From contig CANMIX010000001.1 of NCBI GenBank assembly GCA_947497985.1, positions 1-64,000 of the forward strand: DNA of 64,000 nt, given 5' to 3'. The DNA comes from an uncultured Paracoccaceae bacterium. Its GTDB lineage: Bacteria; Pseudomonadota; Alphaproteobacteria; Rhodobacterales; Rhodobacteraceae. Both the position numbers and the translations under genes were made by a program. Positions 37,075-46,515 of this stretch are shown here, piece by piece (position 1 is the stretch's first letter; the number at the start of each line of letters is the position of its first letter). The notes under the pieces were generated by a model. It was not told the DNA's origin. It made no database searches and saw only the letters and a list, made by a program, of their open reading frames with translations.

Positions 37075-37317
37075 TTATTTTTTGGGACCGTAGGTCTTCC
37101 ACAACCAGATCAGCGCCATCGCGCCAAGAACGGCACCGACAAGACCTGAGAGCATTCCCAGAACGCTCAAAATTCCGCGAAGCAGAAAACCGCCAACCAA
37201 CGCGCCGGCCATGCCGATGACGACGGTGGTGATCAGATCGGTTTCAACCTTCATAAAACGCGTCGCCAAAAATCCGGCAGCGGCCCCAATGATCACAAGA
37301 AAGACAACAGACATCAC
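37075..37317 (-). CDS. GlsB/YeaQ/YmgE family membrane protein
   Basis: An 80-residue hydrophobic protein with three short helices and the Gly-rich pattern IGAAAGFLATRFMK and VIGMAGALVGGFLLRGIL of transglycosylase-associated proteins. These are small inner-membrane proteins often induced by stress; no mechanism is known. It is paired with a similar gene 6 bases upstream and its stop is 2 bases from the convergent TRIC-type gene. Confidence 0.82.
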   Translation of the reverse strand: MMSVVFLVIIGAAAGFLATRFMKVETDLITTVVIGMAGALVGGFLLRGILSVLGMLSGLVGAVLGAMALIWLWKTYGPKK

Positions 37318-37323
37318 GCTCTC

Positions 37324-37563
37324 CTACCGGCTGCGCCAATGGGTTGGCACTATGATCAGCGCCCCAATGGCCGACGCAATCGCGTTCCATCCCGGTGCCG
37401 AAAACCCGATGCCAAACATGATACGTACAAAATAGAACAGAAACGCCCCGCCGACGCAGATGATGATCGACGGGATCACACCGTTGCTGGTCCAGCCCGT
37501 GCGTTCAGAGGCATAGCCAATGATCCCTGCTATTACGACGGTGCCAAACAACGCCAGAAACAT
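37324..37563 (-). CDS. Small membrane protein, probably GlsB/YeaQ-like
   Basis: A 79-residue protein with three predicted helices. The arrangement GYASERTGWTSNGVIPSIIICVGGAFLFYFVR followed by a Gly-rich helix resembles the neighbouring GlsB-type protein, but the match is weaker. It may be a diverged tandem paralogue. It lies 18 bases after the fmt stop on the same strand, so it may belong to the def-fmt transcript. Confidence 0.65.
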   Translation of the reverse strand: MFLALFGTVVIAGIIGYASERTGWTSNGVIPSIIICVGGAFLFYFVRIMFGIGFSAPGWNAIASAIGALIIVPTHWRSR

Positions 37564-37581
37564 ATGCGACCCTTTCGCGGG

Positions 37582-38487
37582 TTAAAGCTGTGTGCCTTTG
37601 GCGATTGGGAAACCACGCAGAAACACGTCCCGATCCTGCGCTCCTTTGCCCGCACGTTGCAAGCGAAGAAGTTCCACCGCACCTTCGCCACAAGCAACCG
37701 AGAGCATATCATCCAGAACTTCGCCAGCTGTACCTGCGCGTTCAGACACGCGTGACGCCAACAGTTTGACCCGCTGCCCTTCCACCTCGCACCAAGCTCC
37801 TGGGAAGGGCGACAGACCGCGGATCTTGCGATCCACATCCTTTGCCGGCTGGGTCCAGTCAATCTGAGCCTCGGCCTTGTCGATTTTATGGGCGTAGGTC
37901 ACGCCCTCCTCGGGCTGTGTTTCTGGTGTCAGCGTCGCCAGATGATCCAGCGCTTCCACAATCAAACCCGACCCCATATCAGACAGGCGATCATGCAGTT
38001 GGGCGGTGGTTTCCTCAGCCGCGATTGCAGTAGCGCTGCGCATAAGAACGGGCCCCGTGTCGAGCCCTGCTTCCATCTGCATGATGCAAACGCCGGTTTC
38101 AGCGTCGCCTGCCATAATGGCGCGGTGGATTGGCGCAGCCCCCCGCCAACGCGGCAAAAGACTGGCGTGAATATTTAGACAGCCCTGCGCGGGCGCATCC
38201 AAAATGACCTGTGGCAGGATCAGACCATAAGCCACGACCACCGCAACATCCGCCTTGAGCGCCGCAAACTCTGCCTGTTCTGCGTCCCCTTTGAGCGAGA
38301 CCGGATGGCGTACCTCCAGTCCCAATGCCGCGGCGCGGGCGTGGACGGGCGTGGGGCGGTCTTTCTTGCCGCGGCCTGCAGGTCGGGGGGGCTGGCAATA
38401 AACGGATGCAATATCGTGGCCTGCCGCCACCAGCGCATCCAACACCGGAACCGAAAATTCCGGCGTGCCCATAAAGACTACCCGCAT
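37582..38487 (-). CDS. fmt: Methionyl-tRNA formyltransferase
   Basis: The 301-residue enzyme formylates initiator Met-t[22 protein letters not shown] begins the Rossmann-like domain, and [18 protein letters not shown] holds the catalytic Asn-His-Asp region; the C-terminal OB domain has the [10 protein letters not shown] block. The ATG at 38487 overlaps the upstream deformylase-like gene by 10 bases; an ATG three codons earlier is possible. The order def, def-like, fmt puts formyl addition and removal in one transcript. Confidence 0.96.
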   Translation of the reverse strand: MRVVFMGTPEFSVPVLDALVAAGHDIASVYCQPPRPAGRGKKDRPTPVHARAAALGLEVRHPVSLKGDAEQAEFAALKADVAVVVAYGLILPQVILDAPAQGCLNIHASLLPRWRGAAPIHRAIMAGDAETGVCIMQMEAGLDTGPVLMRSATAIAAEETTAQLHDRLSDMGSGLIVEALDHLATLTPETQPEEGVTYAHKIDKAEAQIDWTQPAKDVDRKIRGLSPFPGAWCEVEGQRVKLLASRVSERAGTAGEVLDDMLSVACGEGAVELLRLQRAGKGAQDRDVFLRGFPIAKGTQL

Positions 38488-38996
38488 GAGCCGCATCCGC
38501 AGGTGCTTTGCTTTTTGGCTTTCTTGATCAGCATGTCGCGTTTCATCTTGGACAGGTGGTCAAAATACATCTTGCCGTTCAGATGGTCGATCTGGTGCTG
38601 AACGCTGGTGGCTTCGATGCCAACAAAGTCCTTTTCGACCCATTCGCCCGCCTCATCCATGAACTTTACGGTGACAGCGCGCGGGCGTTTAATCTTGGCC
38701 GAAACACCCGGTAGGTTTGGGCTGGCTTCATCATGTTCACGCAGCTCGACCGATTTGTGCAGGATCTCTGGATTTGCCAGACGTACGGCCCGCCCTCGTT
38801 CGGTCGAGCCATCGACCACGGCCAGACGCAGCATCACACCAATCTGGTTTGCGCCCATACCCACACCGGGCATAGCATCCATCGTGTCGACCAAATCATC
38901 CCAAACGGCGCGGACGTCATCCGTGATTTCGCTGACGTCGGCTGAAGCCGTACGCAGGCGTTTGTCAGGCCAAGGGAGGCAGGGTTTTACAGCCAT
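38478..38996 (-). CDS. Degenerate peptide deformylase-like protein with Cys-rich tail
   Basis: A 172-residue deformylase homologue that lacks key residues. Motif 1 reads GVGMGANQ instead of GVGLAAPQ; motif 2 is EASPN where EGCLS carries the metal-binding Cys (Ser92 replaces it); motif 3 is HQIDH (134-138) instead of HEIDH, so the catalytic Glu is Gln135. The C terminus is STCGCGSCG, with three cysteines. I think it is unlikely to be a normal deformylase. It sits between an intact def and fmt and is coupled to fmt by overlap, so selection has kept it there. Similar proteins occur in other Rhodobacterales as far as I recall. Confidence 0.88.
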   Translation of the reverse strand: MAVKPCLPWPDKRLRTASADVSEITDDVRAVWDDLVDTMDAMPGVGMGANQIGVMLRLAVVDGSTERGRAVRLANPEILHKSVELREHDEASPNLPGVSAKIKRPRAVTVKFMDEAGEWVEKDFVGIEATSVQHQIDHLNGKMYFDHLSKMKRDMLIKKAKKQSTCGCGSCG

Positions 38997-39008
38997 TAAT
39001 CAAACATC

Positions 39009-39527
39009 CTATTGGCGCGCGCGCTCTTTTTTGAATTTCTGCATTTTGCGAGTGATCATCTGCCGTTTCATCGGTTTGAGGTAGTCGATGAACAACTTAC
39101 CTTCGAGATGGTCGATTTCGTGCTGCACACAGGTCGCCCACAGCCCGTCAAACGTATCCGTCTGCAGATTGCCATCACGGTCCAGCCATTCCACATCAAC
39201 CACCTTTGGCCGCGTGACCTCGGCGTATTGGTCGGGGATCGACAGGCACCCTTCCTCATAGACGTTCTCTTCTTCCGATGTGGCAATCACACGCGGGTTG
39301 AACATCTGCAACGGGCGCGCCACCTCGCCCTCTTCCTTGACACAGTCGAGAACGATCACCCGATCCAACACGCCAATCTGCGGCGCAGCCAGACCAACAC
39401 CGGGTGCGTCATACATGGTTTCTAACATATCATCGGCCAGCTTGCGCAGCTCGTCCGAGATATCGGCAACCGGGGCGCAGACCTTTTTCAGGCGGGGATC
39501 AGGATGTATCAAAATTGAGCGCTTCAT
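39009..39527 (-). CDS. def: Peptide deformylase
   Basis: The 172-residue metalloenzyme removes the formyl group from nascent proteins. All three motifs are intact: GVGLAAPQ (43-50), EGCLS (92-96) and QHEIDH (135-140). The ATG at 39527 gives MKRSILIHPDPRL; an ATG two codons earlier (39533) is possible, and the frame stays open far upstream across patB without meaning. It lies 12 bases before the def-like gene and is divergent from patB. Confidence 0.96.
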   Translation of the reverse strand: MKRSILIHPDPRLKKVCAPVADISDELRKLADDMLETMYDAPGVGLAAPQIGVLDRVIVLDCVKEEGEVARPLQMFNPRVIATSEEENVYEEGCLSIPDQYAEVTRPKVVDVEWLDRDGNLQTDTFDGLWATCVQHEIDHLEGKLFIDYLKPMKRQMITRKMQKFKKERARQ

Positions 39528-39626
39528 AGTCATGCCATTTATGCGATTGTACCAATCCCCGCAACGCCCCTTGCGCCTGTAGATTAAGGCGATAGCTTCG
39601 CAAAACATATTTTTTAGGAGCAGCAC

Positions 39627-40799
39627 ATGGATTTTGATGAGCTGGTGGACCGACGCGGCACATATTCTGTGAAATGGGACGCGATGGAATCGCTTTTTGG
39701 CGTGCCGAGTGACGAAGGCCTGTCGATGTGGGTGGCCGACAGCGATTTCAAAATCGCCGATGTGATCGCGGACCGGCTGCACGAGGCAGTCACGGAAGGC
39801 ATGTTGGGCTATATCGATGCCGAAGCCCCCTATCGCGCGGCAATTCAGTGGTGGATGAAGAACCGACACGGATGGGACATCGAAACCGACGCCATTTTCA
39901 CCACAACCGGATTGGTAAATGCAGTCGGCCTGTGTCTGGACACCTTTACCAAACCGGGCGATGGCGTTGTGCTGTTCACGCCTGTCTATCACGCCTTTGC
40001 CCGCATCATCAAAAATGCGGGCCGCGAGGTCGTTGAATGTGAGATGGCCAACACGGATGGGTTCTACACCCTGGATTTTGAGGCCTACGACACGCAGATG
40101 ACCGGCAATGAGACAATGCTGATCCTGTGTTCGCCCCACAATCCCGGTGGCCGTGTCTGGACCAAGGATGAGCTGCGCGCCGTCGCCGATTTTGCCAAAC
40201 GCCATGATCTGATGGTGGTGTCAGACGAAATCCACCAAGATCTGGTGTTTGAGGGCCATACACATCTGCCCATGCCCGTAGCGGTGCCGGACATCGAAGA
40301 TCGTCTGCTGATGCTGACCGCGCCGTCCAAAACGTTCAACATTGCCGGTCTGCACACAGGTCAGGTGATCATCCCCAACCTCGATTTGCGCGCGCGTTTC
40401 AAAACACGGATGCAGGCGCTGTCGGTGGCGTCAAATTCGTTGGGGCAATATGCAACAACGGCCGCCTATTCCCCGGAAGGTGCGAAATGGGCCGATGCAC
40501 AGCTTGCGTATCTGGACGAAAACCGCCGGATCTTTGACGCGGCCATTGCAGAGATCCCGGGCTTGTCGTCGATGAACCTTCAATCCACCTATCTGGCATG
40601 GGTGGATTTTACCGATACCGGCATGGAGCGCGAAGAGTTCACCCAGCGGGTCGAGCAAGGCGCCAAAATCGCAGCGAACCACGGCACATCCTTTGGCACC
40701 GGTGGCGAGCGTTTCCTTCGGTTCAACCTCGCAACACAACGCAGCCGGGTGGAAGACGCCTGCGCACGGCTAAAGGACGCGTTTAGCGATCTGCAATAA
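39627..40799 (+). CDS. patB: PatB/MalY-type cystathionine beta-lyase (C-S lyase)
   Basis: A 390-residue fold-type I PLP enzyme. MDFDELVDRRGTYSVKWD is the family start, SMWVADSDF, SPHNPGGRVW and SDEIHQDLVFEGH are conserved, and the PLP lysine is in LTAPSKTFNIAGL. PatB-type enzymes cleave C-S bonds of cystathionine or cysteine to give a thiol or sulfide, pyruvate and ammonia. In Phaeobacter a patB gene takes part in sulfur supply for tropodithietic acid; no such pathway genes are seen here. TAGGAG lies about 9 bases before the ATG. Confidence 0.9.
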   Translation: MDFDELVDRRGTYSVKWDAMESLFGVPSDEGLSMWVADSDFKIADVIADRLHEAVTEGMLGYIDAEAPYRAAIQWWMKNRHGWDIETDAIFTTTGLVNAVGLCLDTFTKPGDGVVLFTPVYHAFARIIKNAGREVVECEMANTDGFYTLDFEAYDTQMTGNETMLILCSPHNPGGRVWTKDELRAVADFAKRHDLMVVSDEIHQDLVFEGHTHLPMPVAVPDIEDRLLMLTAPSKTFNIAGLHTGQVIIPNLDLRARFKTRMQALSVASNSLGQYATTAAYSPEGAKWADAQLAYLDENRRIFDAAIAEIPGLSSMNLQSTYLAWVDFTDTGMEREEFTQRVEQGAKIAANHGTSFGTGGERFLRFNLATQRSRVEDACARLKDAFSDLQ

Positions 40800-40811
40800 G
40801 TGTTTTTTTTC

Positions 40812-40834
40812 GGCCCCGCCTCTGTGGTGGGGCC
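40812..40834. other. GC-rich hairpin between convergent genes
   Basis: GGCCCCGCC pairs with GGTGGGGCC (one G-T pair) around a TCTGT loop. Eight T residues precede it on the plus strand and none follow, so it is not a textbook terminator in either direction, although its place between convergent patB and the hypothetical gene suggests a role in ending transcripts. Confidence 0.5.
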
Positions 40835-40844
40835 AAACCTTGAA

Positions 40845-41201
40845 TCAGTCGATCTGTGACTCGATCAATCCAACAGGTGCATCTGGCGCCTGATAGAAAT
40901 CCAAAGGTGCCTGATCGGCCGCAGCAGTGGCGCGCTTGAACTCATAGCGCATCTCGCCTGCTTCCTCTTCGGAGGCGACAATCAAACATTGCGACAACTG
41001 ACGCGCGCCATCGAACAGATCAACCAACCCGCGCAATTGTGGCACCTCGTCGCTATCAACCGAGAAACCGTCATCCCAAAGGCGCAGAACAGGGTAGAAG
41101 TGTTCTTCGACCTGCACCCGTAGGCGGCTTTTCTTGCGAAACCCATCAAGACGCGCAGCATCCAAAGCTTCTTGAACGGATTTTGGGACATAAGTTGTCA
41201 T
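40845..41201 (-). CDS. Conserved hypothetical protein
   Basis: A 118-residue soluble protein that I recognise only as a conserved Rhodobacterales protein without a known domain. It begins MTTYVPKSVQEALDAAR, has a basic patch (GFRKKSRLRVQV), an LRLWDDGFSVD strand and a strongly conserved-looking IVASEEEAGEMRYEFKR segment. No signal peptide or membrane helix is seen. The ATG at 41201 was chosen because the upstream part of the open frame is AT-rich and unconserved in character. Confidence 0.75.
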   Translation of the reverse strand: MTTYVPKSVQEALDAARLDGFRKKSRLRVQVEEHFYPVLRLWDDGFSVDSDEVPQLRGLVDLFDGARQLSQCLIVASEEEAGEMRYEFKRATAAADQAPLDFYQAPDAPVGLIESQID

Positions 41202-41403
41202 TCCAGTAAACCTTCTGGTCGTCGTCACGGTGTCGTTCAGCTTCTTGGTTATTCCATAAAATTTAATGAATAAACCGAATCTATAGTCGCAGCCCAACCG
41301 AAGCCTTTTCCTGTGCAGGAATACAGAGGGGCTGCGCGCATAATAGCATTTTCGCTCATCTATGTGTCACTTAGATGTAGGGCGAACAATTGCGGAGCGG
41401 CAC

Positions 41404-42387
41404 ATGGGACTTTTGGTGGACGGCATTTGGCACGACACTTGGTATGATACCAAGTCGACAGGCGGAGCATTCAAACGCTCAGCCGCGCAGTTTCGCAACT
41501 GGATCACCGCGGACGGCAGCGCAGGCCCGTCGGGCCGGGATGGGTTCAGCGCGGAAAGTGGGCGTTATCACCTCTATGTCTCAATGGCCTGCCCTTGGGC
41601 ACATCGCACATTGATTTTTCGCGAACTCAAAGGTCTGGCGCCGCATATCACAATATCCGTGGTGCACCCCGACATGCTCGACAAAGGCTGGACCTTTGCA
41701 CAGGACGACCATGGCGCGACCGGAGACACATTGCAGGGCAAAGATTTCGCCCATCAAATCTATACCGCCGCCGACCCGAACTACAGCGGGCGCGTGACCG
41801 TTCCGATCCTGTGGGACAAAGTACAGAACACCATCGTGTCCAACGAAAGCTCTGAAATCATCCGCATGTTCAATTCAGCGTTTGATACGCTCATCGGCAA
41901 TACGCTCGACTTCTGGCCCGAAGATATGCGCGAACCAATCGAAGCTGTGAACACGCGGATCTATGACACGGTGAACAACGGCGTTTACAAAAGCGGTTTT
42001 GCCACCAGCCAAGACGCCTATGACTCAGCTGTAAATCCCTTGTTCGACACGCTCGACTGGCTTGAAGGTTTGCTGTCCGAACATCGGTATCTGATGGGCA
42101 CGCGCATCACCGAGGCCGACTGGCGCCTGTTCACGACATTGGTGCGCTTTGATCCCGTCTATCATCTGCATTTCAAATGCAACAAGCGGCGGCTGATCGA
42201 TTATCCGAACCTTTGGGCTTATACGCGGGAGCTCTATCAATGGCCCGGCGTCGCGCAGACCGTGAATTTCCACCACATCGTGCGCCACTACCACTATAGC
42301 CACGACACCATAAATCCGAATCGCATTCTGCCGATCAACCCCGTGCTGGACTGGAACCTGCCGCACGGACGCGATGAGATGGCTTGA
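41404..42387 (+). CDS. Glutathionyl-hydroquinone reductase (YqjG-type glutathione S-transferase)
   Basis: A 327-residue xi-class glutathione transferase that reduces glutathionyl-hydroquinones. The catalytic Cys63 is in VSMACPWAHRTLIFR, TVPILWDKVQNTIVSNESSEI binds glutathione, and ITEADWRLFTTLVRFDPVYHLHFKCNKR is the family block in the helical domain. GGAG stands 6 bases before the ATG at 41404, which gives MGLLVDGIWHDTWYDT. It is divergent from the hypothetical gene. Confidence 0.93.
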   Translation: MGLLVDGIWHDTWYDTKSTGGAFKRSAAQFRNWITADGSAGPSGRDGFSAESGRYHLYVSMACPWAHRTLIFRELKGLAPHITISVVHPDMLDKGWTFAQDDHGATGDTLQGKDFAHQIYTAADPNYSGRVTVPILWDKVQNTIVSNESSEIIRMFNSAFDTLIGNTLDFWPEDMREPIEAVNTRIYDTVNNGVYKSGFATSQDAYDSAVNPLFDTLDWLEGLLSEHRYLMGTRITEADWRLFTTLVRFDPVYHLHFKCNKRRLIDYPNLWAYTRELYQWPGVAQTVNFHHIVRHYHYSHDTINPNRILPINPVLDWNLPHGRDEMA

Positions 42388-42478
42388 AATGCCACACCCC
42401 TGCAAAGTTTCTTGTGTAAGCCTATCAGCTCCGGCATACCGCCAACGCTAAACAGAATGGCAAAGCACAAGGGTCGAC

Positions 42479-43432
42479 ATGGCTGGCAACGATCAAAACG
42501 CACCGCGTGACCATGGCGGCAACCTCTCTGCGGCGGTGGCCCGTTTTGGCGGTCAGCGCGCAGATTGGATTGATCTCTCCACCGGGATCAATCCGCAGCC
42601 CTATCCGGTGGGGGAGCTGACAGCACGCGATTGGGCTGCTTTGCCGGATCAAGCCGAGCTGGATGTACTCATTGCAGCGGCACGGCAGTTCTGGAACGTC
42701 CCGGACGCCGCCGCTGTTTTGCCCGCACCGGGCGCATCCGCGTTGATCGCGGCGATCCCCGCTCTTGCCCCGGCAGGCCAAGTGCAGATCACAACGCCCA
42801 CCTACAACGAACACGCGGCCGCCTTTCATGCGCACGGGTGGGAGGTCACGGGATCAGGGTCGGCACAGGCCCGTGTCATGGTACACCCCAACAATCCCGA
42901 CGGACGCCTGTGGGACGCCACAGACATCACAGCCCCCCTTACCATTATCGACGAGAGTTTCTGCGACGTCTGCCCCGCACAATCGCTGATCGACCAAGCT
43001 GCACGCCCCGGCACCGTTATCCTTAAAAGCTTTGGCAAGTTCTGGGGCCTTGCTGGCCTGCGCCTTGGCTTCGCCATTGGTGACCCAGCGCTGATCCGCC
43101 GCCTGTCCGACTGGCAGGGACCATGGGCGGTCTCAGGTCCTGCGTTGCAAATTGGTGCGCGCGCACTCTCGGATCAGGTTTGGGCCGATAAAACCCGAGA
43201 ACGGTTGAAATCTGACACCGCGCGCCTCGATACGTTGATGCAAGCACGGGGCGCTAAACTTGTCGGCGGCACCGATCTGTTCCGCCTTTATGAGGTCGAC
43301 AAGGCCGCCACCTGGCAGGATCGTCTGGCAGAACATCACATCTGGAGCCGCATTTTCCCCTATTCAGACAACTACATACGCCTTGGCCTGCCACCAAGCG
43401 ACGGCTGGGACCGGCTTGAGGCCGCGCTGTGA
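42479..43432 (+). CDS. cobC: Threonine-phosphate decarboxylase-like aminotransferase CobC
   Basis: A 317-residue PLP enzyme of the aspartate aminotransferase fold. Family blocks are [45 protein letters not shown] and the PLP lysine in [16 protein letters not shown]. It supplies the aminopropanol arm of the cobalamin nucleotide loop. Its stop overlaps the GTG start of cbiB as GTGA, which confirms the pathway. The protein is somewhat shorter than many CobD/CobC proteins of about 340-360 residues. Confidence 0.93.
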   Translation: MAGNDQNAPRDHGGNLSAAVARFGGQRADWIDLSTGINPQPYPVGELTARDWAALPDQAELDVLIAAARQFWNVPDAAAVLPAPGASALIAAIPALAPAGQVQITTPTYNEHAAAFHAHGWEVTGSGSAQARVMVHPNNPDGRLWDATDITAPLTIIDESFCDVCPAQSLIDQAARPGTVILKSFGKFWGLAGLRLGFAIGDPALIRRLSDWQGPWAVSGPALQIGARALSDQVWADKTRERLKSDTARLDTLMQARGAKLVGGTDLFRLYEVDKAATWQDRLAEHHIWSRIFPYSDNYIRLGLPPSDGWDRLEAAL

Positions 43433-44340
43433 CCACAGCGTTGCTGTTGATCCCGGCGTTGCTGTTGGATGCGCTTTTGGGGGAACCCAAATGGCTGTGG
43501 TCCCGCCTGCCCCATCCTGCAGTTCTGATGGGTCGTCTGGTGGCGGCACTGGACAAACGCTTGAATTATGGCACGCACAAACGGATCAAAGGCACCGCTG
43601 CGACACTGCTCCTTGTTATGATTGGTGCAGCCCTTGGTCAAAGCCTCGCCGCATTGGGGCCAATTCCATCGGTTCTGGTGGCTGCGGTCCTGTTGGCGCA
43701 ACGCTCCCTGGTGGATCATGTGGGGGCTGTGGCAAACGGCCTGCAGCGCGATCTGCAATCCGGGCGCGATGCGGTGGCAATGATTGTCAGCCGCGACACG
43801 GCGCAAATGACTGAGAGCCAGACCGCCCGATCCGCCATCGAAAGCGGCGCCGAAAATTTCTCGGATGGGGTGATTGCCCCTGCGTTTTGGTTCCTGGTCG
43901 CCGGGGTGCCCGGTATTATGATTTACAAAATGGTCAACACCGCCGACAGTATGATCGGCTATCGCAACGACCGGTATTTGGAATTCGGCTGGGCCGCTGC
44001 ACGGTTGGATGACGCCTTAAACCTGATCCCCGCACGTCTGACCGCCGGCCTCATCGCCATGTCGGGCTGGTGCCTGAACGATCTGCCCGACATTGCCCGC
44101 GACGCCGGCCGACACCGCTCCCCAAATGCAGGCTGGCCCGAGGCCGCAATGGCGCGCGTGGTGGGCTGTGCACTGGCGGGGCCGCGCTCTTACGACGGAA
44201 AACTGCAAGAATTCGCATGGGTTCACCCCAAAGGCCGCAAAGACCTGAGCGCCCCTGATATCACGCGGACGATCACCATCTTGTGGCAAGTTTGGGGGAT
44301 ATTCCTGATAGTTACAGTTGCTTTGGCTCTGCTCTTCTAG
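43429..44340 (+). CDS. cbiB: Adenosylcobinamide-phosphate synthase
   Basis: A 303-residue membrane enzyme (CbiB, called CobD in Pseudomonas nomenclature) that joins the aminopropanol phosphate arm to adenosylcobyric acid. [52 protein letters not shown] and [26 protein letters not shown] are all typical. GTG start at 43429 overlaps cobC by four bases. Together with the PduO-type adenosyltransferase at 5.4 kb it shows B12 synthesis. Confidence 0.95.
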   Translation: MTTALLLIPALLLDALLGEPKWLWSRLPHPAVLMGRLVAALDKRLNYGTHKRIKGTAATLLLVMIGAALGQSLAALGPIPSVLVAAVLLAQRSLVDHVGAVANGLQRDLQSGRDAVAMIVSRDTAQMTESQTARSAIESGAENFSDGVIAPAFWFLVAGVPGIMIYKMVNTADSMIGYRNDRYLEFGWAAARLDDALNLIPARLTAGLIAMSGWCLNDLPDIARDAGRHRSPNAGWPEAAMARVVGCALAGPRSYDGKLQEFAWVHPKGRKDLSAPDITRTITILWQVWGIFLIVTVALALLF

Positions 44341-44376
44341 CAGAAAGTGGGCCAAGACCTAACTTGGACTGCTGTT

Positions 44377-45546
44377 ATGCGCGTATTGCCACTGACCCTC
44401 GCCCTCACCCTGGCGCCGCTGACTGCGGCGGCCCAATGTGGTGGTGCGTTCTCTGACTTTGTCATGAACCTCAAGAACGAGGCGATCAGCGCCGGGTTTG
44501 AGCAGCAGGACGTAAACACCTTCTTTCGCGGTGTGCGCCAAGACCCCAAGGTCCTCAACGCCGATCGCGCACAAGGCGTTTTTCAAAAACCCTTCATCGA
44601 ATTTTCCCGCCGCCTGATTTCGCAAAACCGCCTGGACCGCGGCAAAGCCATGTCCAGCAAATTCGACAGCGTGTTTCGCCGAGTCGAGACCACATACGGC
44701 ATCGACCGCAATGTGTTGCTGGCGTTTTGGGCTTTTGAAACCGACTATGGCGCGTTTCAAGGGGATTTCAACACCCGCAACGCCCTGGTGACGCTGGCGC
44801 ATGATTGCCGCCGCCCGGAATTGTTCCGCCCCCAGGTTTTTGCGGCGCTCGAACTCTTTGCCCATGGAAACTTTGACCCAAACACCACAACCGGCGCCTG
44901 GGCCGGCGAAATTGGCATGGTTCAAATGCTGCCGCGCGACATTATCGAAAACGGAGTTGATGCGGACGGCGATGGGCATGTGGACCTAAAGAATTCGGCC
45001 CCTGATGCGTTGATGTCAGCGGGTAAAATGCTGTCCGAACTCGGTTGGCAGCCGGATCAACCCTGGCTTCAAGAAGTGACTATTCCAGACGACCTCGACC
45101 TGTCGCGCACCGGTGTTGCGAAAAAGCGCCCCCTCTCGCAGTGGCGCGAGCTGGGCGTGATGGCCCGGTCTGGTAATCTGCCGTTTGACGATATGAACGC
45201 CGCCCTGATCCTGCCCCAAGGGCACAAGGGTCCCGCCTTTCTGGCCTACCCGAATTTCGACGTCTATTTCGAATGGAACCAAAGCTTTACCTATGTTCTG
45301 ACGGCGGCATATTTTGCCACCCGCCTGAACGGCGCGCCGGTGTACGCCCCAAACACCCCAGAGGCCGGGCTTTCGGGGGCACAGATGAAGGATCTGCAAA
45401 ACCGCCTGAAGGCACGTGGCTATGATGTGGGAAAAGTCGACGGTATTCTGGGCGCCAAAACCCGCTCTGCCGTTCAAGCGGAGCAACGCCGCCTTGGCCT
45501 GCCCGCAGACGCATGGCCCACGCCCGCGCTGCTAAACCGGCTCTGA
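44377..45546 (+). CDS. Lytic murein transglycosylase with peptidoglycan-binding domain
   Basis: A 389-residue exported enzyme. A signal peptide (1-20, cleavage near AAAQC) precedes an MltB-type SLT_2 domain with catalytic Glu121 in AFWAFETDYGAFQGD and the GEIGMVQMLPRDI block; a PG_binding_1 domain with LQNRLKARGYDVGKVDGILGAKTRSAV closes the protein. It cleaves glycan strands of peptidoglycan. Cys21 directly after the signal could be a lipid anchor, but the lipobox is poor. The ATG at 44377 begins the signal; an upstream ATG at 44347 adds ten residues. Confidence 0.92.
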   Translation: MRVLPLTLALTLAPLTAAAQCGGAFSDFVMNLKNEAISAGFEQQDVNTFFRGVRQDPKVLNADRAQGVFQKPFIEFSRRLISQNRLDRGKAMSSKFDSVFRRVETTYGIDRNVLLAFWAFETDYGAFQGDFNTRNALVTLAHDCRRPELFRPQVFAALELFAHGNFDPNTTTGAWAGEIGMVQMLPRDIIENGVDADGDGHVDLKNSAPDALMSAGKMLSELGWQPDQPWLQEVTIPDDLDLSRTGVAKKRPLSQWRELGVMARSGNLPFDDMNAALILPQGHKGPAFLAYPNFDVYFEWNQSFTYVLTAAYFATRLNGAPVYAPNTPEAGLSGAQMKDLQNRLKARGYDVGKVDGILGAKTRSAVQAEQRRLGLPADAWPTPALLNRL

Positions 45547-45554
45547 TCCAAACG

Positions 45555-45911
45555 TCACCTGACCGGGAACCGTTCGCCTTTTTCGGTGATCAAAATCACG
45601 CGTTCGCCGCTGTGCACCAAATAGTCACAGCGCATGGCCCCGCTTGCAAAATCCACGCAGATACTGCCGTCACTGGCAATTGCATAGGTTCCCCATGCGG
45701 TTCCGCCGCCATTTGCGGTGGAATAGGTATAGGAATAGGCCCCATCCTCCCCATAAATCGACTCGCCATTGTCAAAGAACACAAAAGACCGCCCGGGGAG
45801 ATCAGCCAATTCCTCAGCTGAAAACGGGCGGTCCGTGGCGCGCAGGGTCCAATCGGCCGCACCAGCGGACGCTGGGATCATGGTAACAAGCATGAGCAAA
45901 AGATGTTTCAT
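45555..45911 (-). CDS. Small secreted protein of unknown function
   Basis: A 118-residue protein with a clear signal peptide (MKHLLLMLVTMIPASAGA) and a soluble domain of about 100 residues: an ELADLPGRSFVFFDNGESIYG strand pair, a Tyr/Gly-rich stretch and CVDFASGAMRC, where two cysteines could form a disulfide. I cannot name the family. Its 3' end lies 8 bases from the convergent transglycosylase gene. Confidence 0.7.
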   Translation of the reverse strand: MKHLLLMLVTMIPASAGAADWTLRATDRPFSAEELADLPGRSFVFFDNGESIYGEDGAYSYTYSTANGGGTAWGTYAIASDGSICVDFASGAMRCDYLVHSGERVILITEKGERFPVR

Positions 45912-45969
45912 GTAACCACCTTAAGCTCAAAACACTGAAACAGGCGTCACGTTGGTGTGACGGGCGAAA

Positions 45970-46452
45970 TCACCAATCGATATAGTCTTCGAACTCTTTC
46001 AACACACCTGCCCATGCGCCTATCGTCTGGGCAAAGTCATCCGGGTGTAACCCGTGTTGTCCCAAAAACACGTCATGTTCGATCCAAACAGACCCGTTAT
46101 CCGAGATATAGGCGCGTGAATACCGGTTCTCTATGTTCCAGTTGTTGATCTTGGAAAGGCGTACACCACCGTTCAATTCGTAGCCCGAAAAGAACTGGAT
46201 CGCGTCGCATTCAGTGTTGTTCCGGCACCCATAATAGAACACTGAAAATTCGATACCGTAATAGTCGACTTCGAATTTGGGATCGCCAACATCATCTGTG
46301 GACTGTTCATATGAAATATCTTCTGCATCCAGGAACCCTGCCAGGCTCTCAGGTGTCAGCGCCGTGACGTTGCTTTCCTCTGCACTGACACTGCCTGCAA
46401 TCAGACCAGTGCTCAGGCACATCACGCCAAACGTCTTTGCAATAAAATTCAT
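45970..46452 (-). CDS. YbjN domain-containing exported protein
   Basis: A 160-residue protein with a signal peptide (cleavage near SVSAEE) and a YbjN-like domain: LTPESLAGFLDAEDISYEQ, FEVDYYGIEFSVFYYGC, WNIENRYSRAYISDNGSVWIEHDV and the closing helix. YbjN domains resemble secretion-chaperone folds, and their function is mostly unknown. AAGGAGG sits 8 bases before the ATG at 46452, a strong reason for that start. It follows smc by 63 bases on the same strand. Confidence 0.78.
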   Translation of the reverse strand: MNFIAKTFGVMCLSTGLIAGSVSAEESNVTALTPESLAGFLDAEDISYEQSTDDVGDPKFEVDYYGIEFSVFYYGCRNNTECDAIQFFSGYELNGGVRLSKINNWNIENRYSRAYISDNGSVWIEHDVFLGQHGLHPDDFAQTIGAWAGVLKEFEDYIDW

Positions 46453-46515
46453 CAAATCGCCTCCTTGTCGGACCTTACTAAAGCTTAACGCCCTAAGATC
46501 GGAAAGCGACAATTT

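Noticed and set aside
39528-40205. In-frame N-terminal extension of def of about 226 residues, antisense to patB
   Set aside because: The deformylase domain is complete from 39527, the extension has no recognisable domain, and patB on the other strand is a full, conserved gene.
40803-40834. T8 plus hairpin after patB as an intrinsic terminator
   Set aside because: The T-run precedes the hairpin on the plus strand and becomes no T-run after it on the minus strand, so the order is wrong for both directions.
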